Below, in pieces: positions 44,560-58,250 of a DNA stretch of 64,000 nt (its first letter is position 1; each line of letters starts with the position of its first letter). The position numbers and the translations under genes were made by a program. Source of the stretch: Bacteroidales bacterium (GTDB lineage: Bacteria; Bacteroidota; Bacteroidia; Bacteroidales; UBA932); assembly GCA_017619655.1 (NCBI GenBank), contig JAFZRV010000006.1, positions 1-64,000 of the forward strand. Direction: 5' to 3'. Below the pieces are notes generated by a model. The model was not told where the DNA came from. It worked only from the letters and a program-made list of their open reading frames with translations, and did no database searches.

Positions 44560-46094
44560 ACGACACGGTTGACGCCGCGGACCTTGCGGATGATCTCGTT
44601 CGAGACGTCGCGGAGGAAGTCGTAGGGGAAGGGGAACCAGTCCGCCGTCATGGCATCCGTCGAAACGACGGCGCGCAGCGCCACGGGATTCTCGTAGGTG
44701 CGCTCGTCACCCATCACGCCCACGCTCTTGACCGGCAGCAGGATGACACCCGCCTGCCAGATCGCGTCGTACAGGTTCGTGGCCATGATGCGTGGATCCG
44801 ATGCGCTCGGGAAGCCCATGCCCGTGCAATCGTAACTGCGCAGGCCGCGGATGAATATGTCGTCCGCCTCGCGCAGGATGCGGAGCTTCTCTTCCGTGAT
44901 GTCGCCGATGATGCGGATGGCCAGCGACGGTCCGGGGAAAGGATGCCGGCCCACCAGCTCTTCCTTGATGCCCAGCGCGCGGCCTACGCGGCGCACCTCG
45001 TCCTTGAAGAGCATGCGCAGCGGCTCCACGATCTTCAGGTTCATCTCCTTCGGCAGGCCGCCCACGTTGTGGTGGCTCTTGATCTTGGAGGCGATGCCTT
45101 CGATGCCGGCGCTTTCGATGACGTCGGGATAGATGGTCCCCTGGGCGAGCCAGCGGGCGTTTTCAATCTGCTTGGCGTATTTGTCGAAGGTCTCGACGAA
45201 GAGCCGGCCGATGATCTTGCGCTTGGCCTCGGGCTCGGTGACGCCGGCCAGCGCCGCCAGGAATTCCTTGGAAGCGTCGGCGCCGATCACGTTGAGGCCC
45301 ATGTCGTGGTAGGAGGTCAGCACGTCCTCGAATTCGTTCTTGCGGAGCAGCCCGTTGTTCACGAAGATGCACGTAAGCTGACTGCCGATGGCCTTGTTGA
45401 GCAGCACGCCGGCCACGGTGGAGTCCACGCCGCCGCTCAGGCCCAGGATCACGCGCTCATCCCCGATCTGCTTCCGGAGCGACGCGACCGTCGTCTCGAT
45501 GAAAGAATCCGGGGTCCAGTTGCCGGCGCAGCCGCAGATGTCCAGCGCGAAATTGGCCAGCATGCGCGAGCCTTCCGCCGTGTGGTACACTTCCGGGTGG
45601 AACTGCACCGCGAAGGTGGGCTCGCCCGCGAACTGGAAGGCCGCGTTCGTGACGTCGGCCGTGGAGGCGATCACCTGCGCGCCTGCGGGCAGGGCGGAGA
45701 TGCTGTCGCCGTGCGACATCCAAACCTGCGTTTCCTTCGAGACCCCCTTCAGCAGCGGGGAGTCCGCCACCACTTTCAGCATGGCGCGGCCATACTCGCG
45801 GGTGTTGGACGCCTCCACCTTTCCGCCGCCCGTGTGGGCCATGTACTGGGCGCCGTAGCAGATGCCCAGCAGCGGCAGGCGGCCGCGGAACAGCGAGAGG
45901 TCCACCTGCGGCGCGTTGGCGTCGCGGACGGAGCAGGGGCTGCCCGACAGGATCACGCCTTTGACGCTTTCGTCGAGGACGGGGATCTTGTTGAAGGGAT
46001 AGATTTCGCAATAGACGTTGAGTTCGCGGAGTCGCCGACCGATGAGCTGTGTCACCTGCGATCCGAAGTCGAGGATGATAATCTTTTCAACCAT
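44514..46094 (-). CDS. guaA: GMP synthase (glutamine-hydrolysing)
   Basis: This 526-residue protein has a class I glutamine amidotransferase domain (cysteine in GICYGAQYM, histidine in FHPEVYHT), the ATP-pyrophosphatase P-loop LSGGVDST and the C-terminal dimerisation domain ending [12 protein letters not shown], the canonical GuaA end. It makes GMP from XMP, connecting with the purine operon upstream in the window. Its -7 element (minus-strand TATTTTTG, 46099-46106) is so close to the ATG that the transcript should be leaderless or nearly so. Confidence 0.96.
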   Translation of the reverse strand: MVEKIIILDFGSQVTQLIGRRLRELNVYCEIYPFNKIPVLDESVKGVILSGSPCSVRDANAPQVDLSLFRGRLPLLGICYGAQYMAHTGGGKVEASNTREYGRAMLKVVADSPLLKGVSKETQVWMSHGDSISALPAGAQVIASTADVTNAAFQFAGEPTFAVQFHPEVYHTAEGSRMLANFALDICGCAGNWTPDSFIETTVASLRKQIGDERVILGLSGGVDSTVAGVLLNKAIGSQLTCIFVNNGLLRKNEFEDVLTSYHDMGLNVIGADASKEFLAALAGVTEPEAKRKIIGRLFVETFDKYAKQIENARWLAQGTIYPDVIESAGIEGIASKIKSHHNVGGLPKEMNLKIVEPLRMLFKDEVRRVGRALGIKEELVGRHPFPGPSLAIRIIGDITEEKLRILREADDIFIRGLRSYDCTGMGFPSASDPRIMATNLYDAIWQAGVILLPVKSVGVMGDERTYENPVALRAVVSTDAMTADWFPFPYDFLRDVSNEIIRKVRGVNRVVYDITSKPPGTIEWE

Positions 46095-46098
46095 GCTA

Positions 46099-46147
46099 CA
46101 AAAATACGAAACAGTTTCTTAAAATTGCGAGATTATTTCTACTTTTG
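46099..46147. promoter_or_regulatory. Divergent promoters of guaA and typA
   Basis: Minus strand: TATTTTTG at 46106-46099, placing the start of transcription at about 46095, next to the guaA ATG (46094). Plus strand: TACTTTTG at 46140-46147, about 30 bases before the typA ATG. Both match TAnnTTTG; -33 elements are not clear. Confidence 0.55.
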
Positions 46148-46178
46148 CGCCTTCAACAGCGTTGAATTTTCACGTAGT

Positions 46179-47978
<1,800 letters not shown>

Positions 47979-47995
47979 TATTCAAATTATTTTGC

Positions 47996-48003
47996 TATAT
48001 TTG
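47996..48003 (+). promoter_or_regulatory. Promoter -7 element of the yceD-rpmF operon
   Basis: TATATTTG matches TAnnTTTG, 20 bases before the ATG at 48023. Confidence 0.5.
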
Positions 48004-48022
48004 CAGCCCCAATTTTTCCGAT

Positions 48023-48562
48023 ATGGACAAAATGTATCAGGACATTGTAATCCCTATCAAGGGTTTGCCCCTGGGCGAGAGTTCATTCCGGTTTGAAATC
48101 GGGGAACCGTTCTTTCAAGCGTTCGAAAACAGCCTGATCAAGGATGCGGACTGCAGCGTAAAGGTGCGGGTCGTGCGTCACCAGACGCTGCTCGATATTG
48201 TGTGTGAGATTGTCGGGTTCGTCGTGGTGGAGTGCGACCGCTGTCTGGAAGACTTGACCTTGAAGGTGGACATCGATCCGCATCTGACCGTCGGTTTCGG
48301 CACGGTGGATGTCGACGATGCCGGGGTGGAGGACGACGTGCAGGTGGTCGACCACACGGAGAGTGAGTTGAACCTCAATCAGTTCGTGTACGACTACATC
48401 TGCCTGGCCCTCCCGCTGGTGAAGGTGCATCCCGAAGGGAAATGCAATCCCGAGATGCTTCGCTACATCTCCGACAACGAAGGTGGCGAAACGACCGCCG
48501 ACAGCGATGTCGCCCGTCCCTTCGAAGGCTTGAAAGAGTTATTGAAAAACAAAGACAATTAA
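48023..48562 (+). CDS. YceD/DUF177 family protein
   Basis: This 179-residue acidic protein has the YceD pattern VVVECDRCLEDLTLKVD, then LNLNQFVYDYICLALPLVKVH. YceD proteins are encoded immediately upstream of rpmF across bacteria and plants and are linked to 23S rRNA processing or accumulation. Here rpmF starts 12 bases after the stop. The C-terminal KELLKNKDN is typical of Bacteroidota homologues. Confidence 0.88.
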   Translation: MDKMYQDIVIPIKGLPLGESSFRFEIGEPFFQAFENSLIKDADCSVKVRVVRHQTLLDIVCEIVGFVVVECDRCLEDLTLKVDIDPHLTVGFGTVDVDDAGVEDDVQVVDHTESELNLNQFVYDYICLALPLVKVHPEGKCNPEMLRYISDNEGGETTADSDVARPFEGLKELLKNKDN

Positions 48563-48573
48563 AATTATAGAAA

Positions 48574-48756
48574 ATGGCACATCCGAAACACAAGATCTCG
48601 AAGCAGCGCCGAGATAAAAGAAGAACCCACGACAAGGCCGTCGTCCCTCAGCTGACGACTTGCCCGAACTGCGGTGCTACCGTCATGTATCACCACGTCT
48701 GCCCTGAGTGCGGCTTTTATCGTGGTCGTCAGATCATCAACAAGACTGTTGCGTAA
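48574..48756 (+). CDS. rpmF: 50S ribosomal protein L32
   Basis: This 60-residue protein begins AHPKHKISKQRRDKRR and has a zinc ribbon with two CxxC pairs (CPNCG and CPECG). It is a structural protein of the large subunit. The usual plsX and fabH neighbours do not follow; instead there is a terminator and tRNA-Arg. Confidence 0.97.
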   Translation: MAHPKHKISKQRRDKRRTHDKAVVPQLTTCPNCGATVMYHHVCPECGFYRGRQIINKTVA

Positions 48757-48780
48757 TTCTGACCGAAAAGTTTTAAAAAA

Positions 48781-48804
48781 AGCCGGCGATGGCCGGCTTT
48801 TTTT
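48781..48804 (+). terminator. Intrinsic terminator after rpmF
   Basis: AGCCGGC (48781-48787), loop GATG, GCCGGCT (48792-48798) and a T-run to 48804. The T-run touches the first base of tRNA-Arg. Confidence 0.9.
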
Positions 48805-48876
48805 GGCCTTGTAGTTCAACGGATAGAATGGAGGTTTCCTAAACCTTAGATGGCGGTTCGATTCCGCCCGGGGCTA
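48805..48876 (+). tRNA. tRNA-Arg (CCU)
   Basis: The acceptor stem GGCCTTG pairs with CGGGGCT (three G-T pairs) and the discriminator is A at 48876. The D stem is GTTC/GAAT. The anticodon stem GAGGT/ACCTT holds loop TTCCTAA, giving CCU, which reads AGG. The T arm is GGCGG-TTCGATT-CCGCC. CCA is not encoded. Its 3' end (GGGCTACGA with the following bases) is repeated at 49185-49193. Confidence 0.93.
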
Positions 48877-49193
48877 CGATCAAATAAAGAAAGATATGGA
48901 TAAAAAAGAAAAACACCAGGAACTCAATGAGGAACAACTGGACATGGTGACTGGAGGCGGCCAGTTTATCGTAGATGACACACCTGATCTTTCAGGGCTT
49001 GACTTTGACGGTTTTGCACATACCAGGAAAGTTGATGACAGAAGGTTTAAAGAAGTAGAACTTGGATATGGCGCTACTATTGTTGGGGCTGGCTATGGTG
49101 GCGAATTTGACGCAGTTATCGATTTGGAGTCACTTATGAAGGGTAAACGCGAAATAGACAGGTTTCCTCATAAGAAAAAATAAAGGGCTACGA
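48871..49193. mobile_element. Candidate insertion at the 3' end of tRNA-Arg
   Basis: The 9-base sequence GGGCTACGA occurs at 48871-48879 (end of tRNA-Arg) and again at 49185-49193, exactly enclosing one A+T-rich gene. This resembles the att duplication of a small element integrated at a tRNA. Caveats: 9 bases is short, and the second copy partly lies in the terminator stem that follows. Confidence 0.4.
48896..49183 (+). CDS. Small peptide with double-glycine leader (RiPP/bacteriocin precursor candidate)
   Basis: The 95-residue product begins with a leader reading ELNEEQLDMVTGGG. The pattern L-x-E-E-x-L-x-x-V-x-G-G is the double-glycine leader of bacteriocin and natural-product precursors, cleaved by C39 peptidase-ABC exporters. 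The predicted core of about 73 residues has no cysteine, is rich in Asp, Gly and Lys, and contains GYGATIVGAGYGGEF. By direct count the gene is about 42% G+C, far below its neighbours, suggesting transfer. No exporter or modifying enzyme lies nearby. Being a non-exported or regulatory small protein is possible. Confidence 0.72.
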   Translation: MDKKEKHQELNEEQLDMVTGGGQFIVDDTPDLSGLDFDGFAHTRKVDDRRFKEVELGYGATIVGAGYGGEFDAVIDLESLMKGKREIDRFPHKKK

Positions 49194-49226
49194 AAAGAGC
49201 GAGGCAACAGCCTCGCTCTTTTCGTA
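49189..49226. terminator. Bidirectional terminator between the peptide gene and xerD
   Basis: A perfect 17-base stem (49189-49205 with 49210-49226) has loop AACA; its core is AAAAGAGCGAGGC/GCCTCGCTCTTTT. It has T-runs on both strands and serves two convergent genes. Confidence 0.9.
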
Positions 49227-49227
49227 C

Positions 49228-50136
49228 TTACCGATTCGGGTGATACTTCAGGATGGTGTCCTGCCACTTGCGGGAGTCGATGTGCGGGTAGATCTCGGTG
49301 GTGAGGATGCTTTCGTGTCCGAGCATCTGCTGGACCACGCGCAGGTCGGCGCCATTTTCGACCAGGTGCGTGGCGAAACTGTGTCGGAAGGTGTGCGGGG
49401 AGATTTCCTTCCGGATGCCGGCGGCCGCTGCCTGCTCCTTGACGATGTTGAAGACCGCCACGCGCGAGAGCTTGCCGCCGCGGTGGTTGAGGAAGAGGAT
49501 GTCCTCGGCGGCCTTCTGCACCGGCCCCGCGTCCCGCACCTGCCGGTAGAGCCGGATGGCCTGGATGGCCGGCTCGCCGATGGGCACCAGCCGCTGCTTG
49601 CTGCCCTTGCCGAAGACCCGGATGAACTGCTCGTCCAGGAAGATGTCGGAAATCTTCAGCCCAATCAGCTCGCTGACGCGCAAACCGCAGGAATACAGCA
49701 CTTCCAGGATGCAGCGGTTCCGATGGCCTTCCGGCTTGGACAGGTCTACCGACTCGAGAATGGCCATGACCTCGTCCACGGACAGGACCGTGGGCAGGTA
49801 GGGGTTGATTTTGGGCGCGGAGAGTTTGTCGCAGGGATTGCCGGTCGGCAGTGCCCCCTCCGCGTCGAGGAAGCGGTACAATGCCTTGACCGAGCTGATG
49901 GCGCGGGCCTGCGAACGCTTGGAGACGCCGCCCGCGACCCGTTCCTCCAGGAAGGCGGACAGCTCGTCGATCGAGGCGTCGGCGGGCGCGATGCCCCGGC
50001 TGCGCAGCAGGGCGAAGTATTGTTGCACGTCGGCGCAGTAGCCGGCGACGGTGTTGGCCGACAGCGAGCGCTCGAGCTTCAGGTAGGCGCGGAAGTCGAG
50101 CAGCGTGGTCTCGTAGGTGTCAGCGTGATTGCGCAT
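49228..50136 (-). CDS. xerD: Tyrosine recombinase XerD
   Basis: This 302-residue protein has an N-terminal SAM-like DNA-binding domain (DFRAYLKLERSLSANTVAGY) and a catalytic domain with Arg in SCGLRVSEL, Lys in GKGSKQR, HTFRHSFATH, GHES and the nucleophile Tyr in TTEIYPHI. It resolves chromosome dimers at dif and can be used by mobile elements. The ATG at 50136 starts MRNHADTYETTLLDF; the longer frame lies over antisense-like nth sequence. It overlaps the end of nth by 17 bases on the same strand. Confidence 0.93.
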   Translation of the reverse strand: MRNHADTYETTLLDFRAYLKLERSLSANTVAGYCADVQQYFALLRSRGIAPADASIDELSAFLEERVAGGVSKRSQARAISSVKALYRFLDAEGALPTGNPCDKLSAPKINPYLPTVLSVDEVMAILESVDLSKPEGHRNRCILEVLYSCGLRVSELIGLKISDIFLDEQFIRVFGKGSKQRLVPIGEPAIQAIRLYRQVRDAGPVQKAAEDILFLNHRGGKLSRVAVFNIVKEQAAAAGIRKEISPHTFRHSFATHLVENGADLRVVQQMLGHESILTTEIYPHIDSRKWQDTILKYHPNR

Positions 50137-50744
50137 GGTATCGGCAGTAGGGGGCCAGGCCGCAGGAAGCACATTTAGGCTTACGGGCCGTGCATTCGTA
50201 GCGGCCGTGGAGGATGAGCCAGTGGTGGGCCCGGGCCCGCAGGGCTTCGGGAATGCCGGCTTCCAGGTCGCGCTCCACGGCATAGGGCGTCTTGCCGTCC
50301 GAGAGGCCGAGGCGGTGGGCGACGCGGAACACGTGGGTGTCGACCGCGATGACGGGCTCGTCGTAGAGCACGGAGGTCACCACGTTGGCGGTCTTGCGCC
50401 CGACGCCCGGCAGCGTCATGAGCGATTCGATGTCGCGGGGAATTTCGCCGCCGAAACGCTCCATCACCTGCTGCGCCATGGCTACCAGGTGCGCGGCCTT
50501 GCTGTTGGGGTAGGAGATCGACTTGATGAGCGCGTAGACCTCTTCCGGCGTGGCGGCGGCCAGCGCGGCCACGTCGGGATAACGCTCGTACAGGGCGGGG
50601 GTGGTCAGGTTGACCCGCTTGTCGGTGCACTGGGCCGAGAGGATGACGGCCACGATGAGCTGGTAGGGAGAGGCGAAGTGGAGCTCACTCGCCGCCAGGG
50701 GCCGGTTCTCGGCAAACCAGGCCAGGATGGGCCCGAAGGCCGGT

Positions 50745-51434
<690 letters not shown>

Positions 51435-51452
51435 AGGAATGGCTTTGGTGCA

Positions 51453-51460
51453 CAAATTTA
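51453..51460 (-). promoter_or_regulatory. Promoter -7 element of ftsE-nth-xerD
   Basis: On the minus strand the sequence is TAAATTTG, matching TAnnTTTG, with about 15 bases from the expected transcript start to the ATG. A weaker plus-strand TATTTTCG (51473-51480) may serve the divergent TPR gene. Confidence 0.5.
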
Positions 51461-51492
51461 ACTTTTTTTGCGTATTTTCGCATCATAGAAAG

Positions 51493-54474
51493 ATGAAAAG
51501 CGTGAGCGTATATCTGAGAACCGGCGCAGCGGCTCTGCTGCTGCTCCTGGCGGCGCTGCCTTCCTGGGGCCAGGTCAAGGACCGGCAGCATTCCGACCGC
51601 CTCGAATCGGCCCGACAACTCTATTACAACGGATCCTACTATGCGGCGGAAAAAGCCTTCACCGAGCTCGGGAAGGAGTCGCTCCGCACCCTCGACCGCT
51701 CGGAGATCGAAGCCTACAAGGTGATGTGCGCCATCGCCCTCGACAAGGTCAACGCCGAAGGCCTGGTCAATACCTACTGCAGCAAGTATCCCAACGCGCC
51801 GCAGCAGTCCATGGTGCGGGAAGCCCTGGCCTCGCGCTATTTCGATACCGGCAAGTACGTGGAGGCGCTCTCCGTCTACAATACCATCAACCCCAACCAC
51901 CTCTACCGCAACCGCCGCACCGACTACACCTTCAAGAAAGCGTACAGCAACATGCGCACGGGCGGTTATGAGCGCGCGGAAGAGGGCTTCGCCCAGGTGC
52001 TCGCCGGCCCGTATTCCCAGTACACCGTGCCCAGCACCTACTACAAGGGCTACGTCCATTATATCCGCCAGCAGTTCGACAAGGCCGTGCCGCTGTTCGA
52101 GCAGGTGGGGAAGGATAACCAGTTCTCGCTCATGGCCGACTATTTCGCCGTGGAGAGCAAACTGATGCTCAAGGACTACGACTATGTGATCGAGCGCGGG
52201 GAACCGCTGTACGACCGGCTCGACAAGGAGATGCAGAGCTCGCTCGCCCGCATCCTCTCGGAGGCCTGGTACGAGAAGGGCAACCAGGAGGAAGCCCGCC
52301 GCTACCTCGACATCTACACCCAGAGCGGCGCCGAACTGAGCCGGAAGGACCACTACTTCTCGGGCATCGTGTCGTACAGCCTCAAGTCGTGGCCGGCCGC
52401 CATCGAGTCGTTCTCCCACGTGCTGGGCCAGGACGACGAGCTGGGCCAGAACGCCTGGTACTACACGGCCAACAGCTACCTCCAGACCCGGAACAAGATC
52501 GCCGCGCTCGACGCCTTCAAGGCCGCCTCGGAGTGCGACTTCGACAAGGTGATCCAGGAAGACGCCTATTTCAACTACGCCAAGCTCTCCTTCGACGTCA
52601 ACGCCGACATCTCGCCCTTCCGCACCTACATGGAGCGCTGGCCCGAGAGCGGCAAGGACGACATCATCCACAACTACATGGCCACGGCTTTCCTGCTGTC
52701 GAAGGACTACCGTTCCGCCGTGGAGGCCCTCTCCGCCATTCGCGTGCACACGCCCGAGTCCTCGGCCAACCTGCAGAAAGCCTCGTTCCTGCGCGCCATG
52801 CAGCTGATCGAGGGAAAGGCCTTCCGCGCCGCCGAACCGCTGCTCGAGGAAGCCGCCTCGTCGGGCGACAACGAAGAACTGGCCAACCTGGCCCGCTTCT
52901 GGCTGGCCGAGTGCTGCTTCCGCGACGAGCGCTGGTCCGAGGCCATCGCCATCAACAGCAACCTGCTGGCCGACGATTCCTTCCGCAGCAGCTCCGAATA
53001 CCCGCAGGCCCTCTACAACCAGGCCTACAGCTACCTGAAGAGCGGCAATTACGTATATGCGGAAAACAATTTCCGCAACTTCCTCAACGTGTCGGGCGAA
53101 TACCAGCAGTACGAGCGCGACGCGCAGACACGCCTCGCCGACGCCTGCTTCATGCAGGGCAAGTATGCCGACGCGGCAGAGACCTACGAAAAAGTCTACG
53201 AGGCGGATCCCGCTTCCGAGGACCTCTATCCCGCGCTGCAGTCGGCCATCGCCTACGGCCTGATGGGCAACGAGGCCAAGAAGATCGAGCTGCTGAGGCA
53301 GGTGACCCGGCTCAACCGCACGGCGCCCCTGTATCCCCAGGCGCTCTTCGAGCTGGGCCGCACCTACGTGCAGGCAGGCAAGAACGACAATGCGTCGGAG
53401 TGCTTCTTCACGCTGCTCGGCATGAAGGGGAACGACTACTACACGAAAGCCCTGCTGGAACTGGCGATGATCAACGCCAACAGCCGCAAATACGACAAGG
53501 CGGTGGAATACTACAAGACCGTGGTGGACTACGCGCCCGACTCGCCGGAGGCCGAAGACGCCCTGGCCGGCCTGGAGAGCCTCTATCGCCAGCGCAACCA
53601 GCCCGAGCTCTTCCTGAGCTACCTCGACGAGATCGGCCGCAGCGACATCAAGAGCGACGAGGAGAAGGAGCAGATGCTCTTCAACGCGGCGCAGCAGCTC
53701 TATACCGCCGGCAACTGGGCGGGTGCCATCAACCCGCTCCAGCGCTTCATCGCGCAGTATCCGGCAAGCGCCCGGACGCCGCGGGCCACGCTCTATCTGG
53801 CTGACTGCCTGCGCCATACCGGACGACTTGAATCCGCTGCCGACACCTACAAGAAAGTGACGCTCATGCGCGATGCGGCCTGCCAGGAAGAAGCCCTGAA
53901 GGCCTACGCCACCCTCAATTACGACCTGCAGCACTTCGACAAGGCCGAGGAGGCCTACCGCCAGCTGATCGAGCGGACCCGCGACGGCGGCACCCGCCAG
54001 GAAGCCTTCGTGGGCCTGATGCGCGCGGCGTACGGTGCGAAGGACTATCCCGAGGTGATCCGCGCGGCGCAGATGCTGGGCACGCGGGAAGCGCGCTTCC
54101 TGATGGCCAAGGCCCTGCGCACGCAGGGCGAGCGCGAGCGCGCGAGCGTGCTCTTCGAAGAACTGGCCGCCGATCCCAACGACGCGTACGGCGCGGAGAG
54201 CGCCTACACGCTGATCCAGGACGCGTACGACCGCGGCGATTTCAACGCGGTGCAGGAGGCGGTCTATGCCTTCTCCGACTCGGGCTCCGGCCAGGTCTAC
54301 TGGATGGCCCGCAGCTTCATCGTCCTGGGCGACGCCTTTGCCGCCCGCGGCGACAAGATGCAGGCGGAGGCTACCTACGAGAGCATCCTGGAGGGCTACC
54401 AGCCCAGCGGCGAGGGAGACGACATCCTCGACCAGGTGCGCAGCCGTATCAACCAATTAAAACTTGCGAAGTGA
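51493..54474 (+). CDS. Large periplasmic TPR-repeat protein
   Basis: This 993-residue protein has a signal peptide (AAALLLLLAALPSWGQ) followed almost entirely by TPR repeats across the length, for example YNQAYSYLKSGNYVYAENNF and ADACFMQGKYADAAETYEKV. There is no catalytic motif. It is coupled to an outer-membrane barrel gene whose ATG overlaps its stop by one base. Bacteroidota often pair such TPR proteins with a plugless barrel. It probably scaffolds an outer-membrane complex, but the partner beyond the barrel is unknown. Confidence 0.87.
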   Translation: MKSVSVYLRTGAAALLLLLAALPSWGQVKDRQHSDRLESARQLYYNGSYYAAEKAFTELGKESLRTLDRSEIEAYKVMCAIALDKVNAEGLVNTYCSKYPNAPQQSMVREALASRYFDTGKYVEALSVYNTINPNHLYRNRRTDYTFKKAYSNMRTGGYERAEEGFAQVLAGPYSQYTVPSTYYKGYVHYIRQQFDKAVPLFEQVGKDNQFSLMADYFAVESKLMLKDYDYVIERGEPLYDRLDKEMQSSLARILSEAWYEKGNQEEARRYLDIYTQSGAELSRKDHYFSGIVSYSLKSWPAAIESFSHVLGQDDELGQNAWYYTANSYLQTRNKIAALDAFKAASECDFDKVIQEDAYFNYAKLSFDVNADISPFRTYMERWPESGKDDIIHNYMATAFLLSKDYRSAVEALSAIRVHTPESSANLQKASFLRAMQLIEGKAFRAAEPLLEEAASSGDNEELANLARFWLAECCFRDERWSEAIAINSNLLADDSFRSSSEYPQALYNQAYSYLKSGNYVYAENNFRNFLNVSGEYQQYERDAQTRLADACFMQGKYADAAETYEKVYEADPASEDLYPALQSAIAYGLMGNEAKKIELLRQVTRLNRTAPLYPQALFELGRTYVQAGKNDNASECFFTLLGMKGNDYYTKALLELAMINANSRKYDKAVEYYKTVVDYAPDSPEAEDALAGLESLYRQRNQPELFLSYLDEIGRSDIKSDEEKEQMLFNAAQQLYTAGNWAGAINPLQRFIAQYPASARTPRATLYLADCLRHTGRLESAADTYKKVTLMRDAACQEEALKAYATLNYDLQHFDKAEEAYRQLIERTRDGGTRQEAFVGLMRAAYGAKDYPEVIRAAQMLGTREARFLMAKALRTQGERERASVLFEELAADPNDAYGAESAYTLIQDAYDRGDFNAVQEAVYAFSDSGSGQVYWMARSFIVLGDAFAARGDKMQAEATYESILEGYQPSGEGDDILDQVRSRINQLKLAK

Positions 54475-56192
54475 TGAGAAGGATCCTGACGATAGCCTGT
54501 CTGTTCCTGGCCCTGGCCCCGCTGCGGGCGCAGGTCGCCACGGTGGAGGTGAGCCGCCCCTATGATGTCAATCTCGACGGCATCCAGAAGCCGGCGATTC
54601 CCGTTTTCGTCGACGATTCGCTTCATCGTTTCGACGTCCATTTCGACTATTCGATCTTCAACCGGCCATACAGCGACCTCTACGATTTCACCCCTTACGA
54701 GACCATCCAGCTCGCCACGGTGGGCGCCAACCGCACGCCTTTCGTATACGGGCGTTTCGGCACGCAGTATGCGCCGGGCGACCTGGGCCTGCTGCCCTCG
54801 GCGGAGCTCTATCTGCAGACCAAGCCCAAGAAGGGTTTCTGCTCGGGCCTCTATGGCCGCCACAACTCGTTCTTCGGCGACCTGGGCCGCAGTTTCGACG
54901 CAAGTCCCGTGCTGAAGACCGCCCGTATGCAGAACACGGCCGGCGGCGACCTGACCTACGACTGGTCGACCGGCGAGCTGATGTTCGACGTGAAATACGA
55001 TTACGACCAGTACAAGTATACGGCGGAGGAGCCGTGGCAGCAGTCCATGCACCGCAACCGGAGCCTGACGGCGGCCATCAACCTGAATTCCGCCCAGAAA
55101 GAGGAGAATACGGTCTATTATGACGTGACGATGTCGTATCGCAATACGCTGAAGACCTTCACGGAAGCTGCCCGTACGTACGGTCCCGACACGGCCCGGC
55201 TGAACGAGGGCTTCTTGAAAGTCAACGGCTACGTGGGCGCCACCTTCGAGAAACACCGCGTCTACGTGAACATGAACATCGAATATGCGTCGTACAGCGG
55301 CGTGCACGATTTCAACATCGGCGTGGTGGAATTCTCGCCGATTTACCAGCTGCAGCTCAAGCGGCTCAACGCCAAGCTGGGCGTGAAGTTCGGCAGCCGC
55401 TACGGCATCGTGGGCGAGATCGAGGAACCCGGTCTCGACCTGTCGGCGCGCAGCAACATCTTCCCCGACTTGGACATCCGCTACACGATCGTCGACAAGG
55501 CCCTCTGGGCGCATGCCGTGATCACGGGCGGCAACGACCTGAACCCGTATTCCCGCATGATCGACGACTGCCCGGTCGTCCTGCCGACCTCCACCATGGA
55601 CTTCGGTTCCCGTCCGCTCGACGCCACGCTGTCGCTCCAGGGCGTGATCGGCGGCCGCCTGGGCATCGACCTCGAAGGCAACTACAAGATCTACCGCAAC
55701 AAGATGATCTTCGTGCCCGCCTACGACGGGATGAGCATCACGCAGATGCTGGCATCCTACCGCAACGTCAACCAGTATTCCTTCCAGGCGGAAGCCATCT
55801 GGCGTTCCCAGGACGTGACCGTGGGCGGACGTATCCGCTATGCCAGCTACAAGGACAGCTACGAGAAGACCGTCGTGACGGAGATGCCGGCCTGGACGGG
55901 CGACGCTTTCGTCCGCTACAATTACCGCGAGCGGCTCATCGCCCAGTTGTCCTGCACGTACCGCAGCGGTACGAGCGGATCGATGATCGCCGTGTGGGAC
56001 TACGATGTGATGCCGCCCACCTACGAGGTGCCTGCCATCGTGGATTTGGACCTGAACGTGAACTACATGATCAATAAATATATCTCCGTGTTCGGCAAGG
56101 TGGGCAACCTGCTCAATCACCGCAACCAGTACATGCCGCTCTACCTTGAACCGGGCCGCAATTTCGGCGGGGGTATCTGCTTGAATTTCTAG
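54474..56192 (+). CDS. Outer-membrane beta-barrel protein without plug domain
   Basis: This 572-residue protein has a signal peptide (ending LRAQ). The whole mature part looks like a beta-barrel, with strands such as TNTVYYDVTMSY-like segments and an end NFGGGICLNF with terminal Phe. It resembles the TonB-receptor barrel superfamily but the usual plug (about 120 residues) and TonB box are missing, so TonB-driven import is doubtful. Co-transcribed with the TPR gene. I chose the ATG at 54474 over the GTG at 54471. Confidence 0.82.
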   Translation: MRRILTIACLFLALAPLRAQVATVEVSRPYDVNLDGIQKPAIPVFVDDSLHRFDVHFDYSIFNRPYSDLYDFTPYETIQLATVGANRTPFVYGRFGTQYAPGDLGLLPSAELYLQTKPKKGFCSGLYGRHNSFFGDLGRSFDASPVLKTARMQNTAGGDLTYDWSTGELMFDVKYDYDQYKYTAEEPWQQSMHRNRSLTAAINLNSAQKEENTVYYDVTMSYRNTLKTFTEAARTYGPDTARLNEGFLKVNGYVGATFEKHRVYVNMNIEYASYSGVHDFNIGVVEFSPIYQLQLKRLNAKLGVKFGSRYGIVGEIEEPGLDLSARSNIFPDLDIRYTIVDKALWAHAVITGGNDLNPYSRMIDDCPVVLPTSTMDFGSRPLDATLSLQGVIGGRLGIDLEGNYKIYRNKMIFVPAYDGMSITQMLASYRNVNQYSFQAEAIWRSQDVTVGGRIRYASYKDSYEKTVVTEMPAWTGDAFVRYNYRERLIAQLSCTYRSGTSGSMIAVWDYDVMPPTYEVPAIVDLDLNVNYMINKYISVFGKVGNLLNHRNQYMPLYLEPGRNFGGGICLNF

Positions 56193-56202
56193 GGGAAAAA
56201 CC

Positions 56203-58227
<2,025 letters not shown>

Positions 58228-58250
58228 TTTCTAAAACCTGTACACATACG

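Noticed and set aside
44106..46178. Upstream extension of typA
   Set aside because: It runs antisense through ubiE and guaA coding regions. Homologous proteins start at MQDIRN.
49228..50136. xerD as a phage or island integrase for the tRNA-Arg insertion
   Set aside because: It is coupled to nth and ftsE and matches the housekeeping recombinase. It could be used in trans, but it is not part of the inserted segment.
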